Part shown: positions 63,503 through 64,000 of the stretch, one piece after another
Position numbering within the stretch: the stretch's first letter is position 1
Layout of the letters: each line of letters starts with the position of its first letter
Origin: Thermomonas sp. HDW16
GTDB taxonomy: Bacteria; Pseudomonadota; Gammaproteobacteria; Xanthomonadales; Xanthomonadaceae
Reading direction: 5' to 3'
Assembly: GCF_011302915.1 (NCBI RefSeq)
Contig: NZ_CP049872.1
Location: forward strand, 1,426,001 to 1,490,000
Length of the DNA: 64,000 nucleotides
Made by a program: the position numbers and the translations under genes
The notes under the pieces: generated by a model
Told to the model about the DNA's origin: nothing
What the model saw: the letters and a program-made list of their open reading frames with translations, nothing else
Database searches by the model: none

Positions 63503-64000
63503 ATGTTCAAACCCGTCCCCGTCGCCATCGGCCTGCGCTACCTGCGCGCCAAACGCCGCAACGGCTTCATTTCCTTCATCTCGCTGGCCTCGATCCTGGG
63601 CATCGCCTTGGGCGTGACCGCGCTGATCACCACGTTGTCGGTCATGAGCGGGTTCCAGCGCGAGATCCGCGACCGCATGTTGCAAATGGCCGCGCATGCC
63701 ACGGTCAGCGGCTACGGCGAACCCTTGCAGGAATGGCAGCGGGCGGTGGATGTCGCGTTGAAGGATCCGCGCGTGGAAGGTGCCGCGCCCTACATCGAGA
63801 AGGAAGCCTTGATCCTCGGCAGCAACAACCAGCCGGCGCTGTTGCGTGGCGTGGAGCCGGGGCAGGAAGAAAAAGTTTCCGTGATCGGCCAGAAACTGGT
63901 GCAGGGCAAGCTGGCGGATTTGCAGCCCGGGAGTTTCAAGATCGTGCTCGGGCGCGAACTGGCCGTATGGCTGGGCGTGAGCGTGGGCGATGACGTGGTC
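63503..64000 (+). CDS. Lipoprotein-releasing ABC permease subunit LolC/LolE (partial at window edge)
   Basis: The first 166 codons of an inner-membrane protein that releases lipoproteins to LolA. MFKPVPVAIGLRYLRAKRRNGFISFISL is the typical start, with the first membrane helix (about residues 20-45, SLASILGIALGVTALITTLSVMSGF) and the beginning of the large periplasmic domain (RMLQMAAHATVSGYGE). LolC and LolE cannot be told apart by this part; the rest lies beyond the window. It is probably followed by lolD. Confidence 0.88.
   Translation, partial: MFKPVPVAIGLRYLRAKRRNGFISFISLASILGIALGVTALITTLSVMSGFQREIRDRMLQMAAHATVSGYGEPLQEWQRAVDVALKDPRVEGAAPYIEKEALILGSNNQPALLRGVEPGQEEKVSVIGQKLVQGKLADLQPGSFKIVLGRELAVWLGVSVGDDVV

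Overview
The window is a GC-rich, gene-dense stretch of core chromosome from a gammaproteobacterium, most likely of the family Xanthomonadaceae/Lysobacteraceae (relatives of Xanthomonas, Lysobacter, Luteimonas, Thermomonas). The reasons are gene content and order (trpF-trpB-DUF3144-trpA-accD, asd-fimV-truA, an sdh locus with SDHAF4, sdhE and ygfX), the protein types (FimV with an N-terminal domain and LysM, DUF6445, DUF6116, fused E1 alpha-beta dehydrogenase) and the third-position GC bias. The genus cannot be resolved by reading alone. I see no prophage, insertion sequence, integron, CRISPR array or rRNA operon; coding is nearly continuous and no gap exceeds 300 bases.

Layout. 1-8 kb: a HIT-family gene fragment and dienelactone hydrolase, rimO facing greB, an NlpE-like lipoprotein, a HerA/DUF853 ATPase, a lytic transglycosylase with LysM, and a sco1-psd pair. 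8-19.6 kb: a plus-strand run prmB-aroC-asd-fimV-truA-trpF-trpB-DUF3144-trpA-accD-glmM, joining aromatic amino-acid synthesis, the aspartate pathway, tryptophan synthesis, fatty-acid initiation and cell-wall precursor synthesis, with many start/stop overlaps. 19.7-24.7 kb: two iron/2-oxoglutarate oxygenase-like genes, tpiA-secG-tRNA-Leu(GAG), then a minus-strand operon of a small unknown gene, a membrane-anchored barnase-like RNase and its barstar. 24.7-31 kb: M14 peptidase, GST, POT peptide transporter, rhomboid protease, small GNAT, rluF and a cold-shock gene with a long leader. 31-46.7 kb: a lipoprotein, the large helicase Lhr, Dcp peptidase, glutathione peroxidase, fpr, a sugar dehydrogenase, an ABC exporter and class I fumarase. 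Three small SpoIIAA-like paralogues are tucked behind the peroxidase (two) and the fumarase (one). 46.7-52.6 kb: mostly single minus-strand genes, several with their own hairpin-T terminators (DUF456, glycine-zipper lipoprotein, M35 metalloprotease, membrane c-type cytochrome), plus tcdA, tatD-like and a second glycine-zipper protein. 52.7-57.5 kb: glutaryl-CoA dehydrogenase, GNAT, GST and a fused two-domain E1 dehydrogenase. 57.5-63.5 kb: ygfZ-fdhD diverging from a complete succinate dehydrogenase locus (SDHAF4, sdhC, D, A, B, sdhE, ygfX). The window ends inside lolC/lolE.

The most interesting material is modest: the trio of translationally coupled SpoIIAA-like proteins, the membrane-anchored barnase/barstar unit, and a recurrent placement of -10-like hexamers either about 27 nt or only 6-9 nt before start codons, the latter suggesting leaderless transcripts. 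No clearly new multi-gene defence or mobile system was found.
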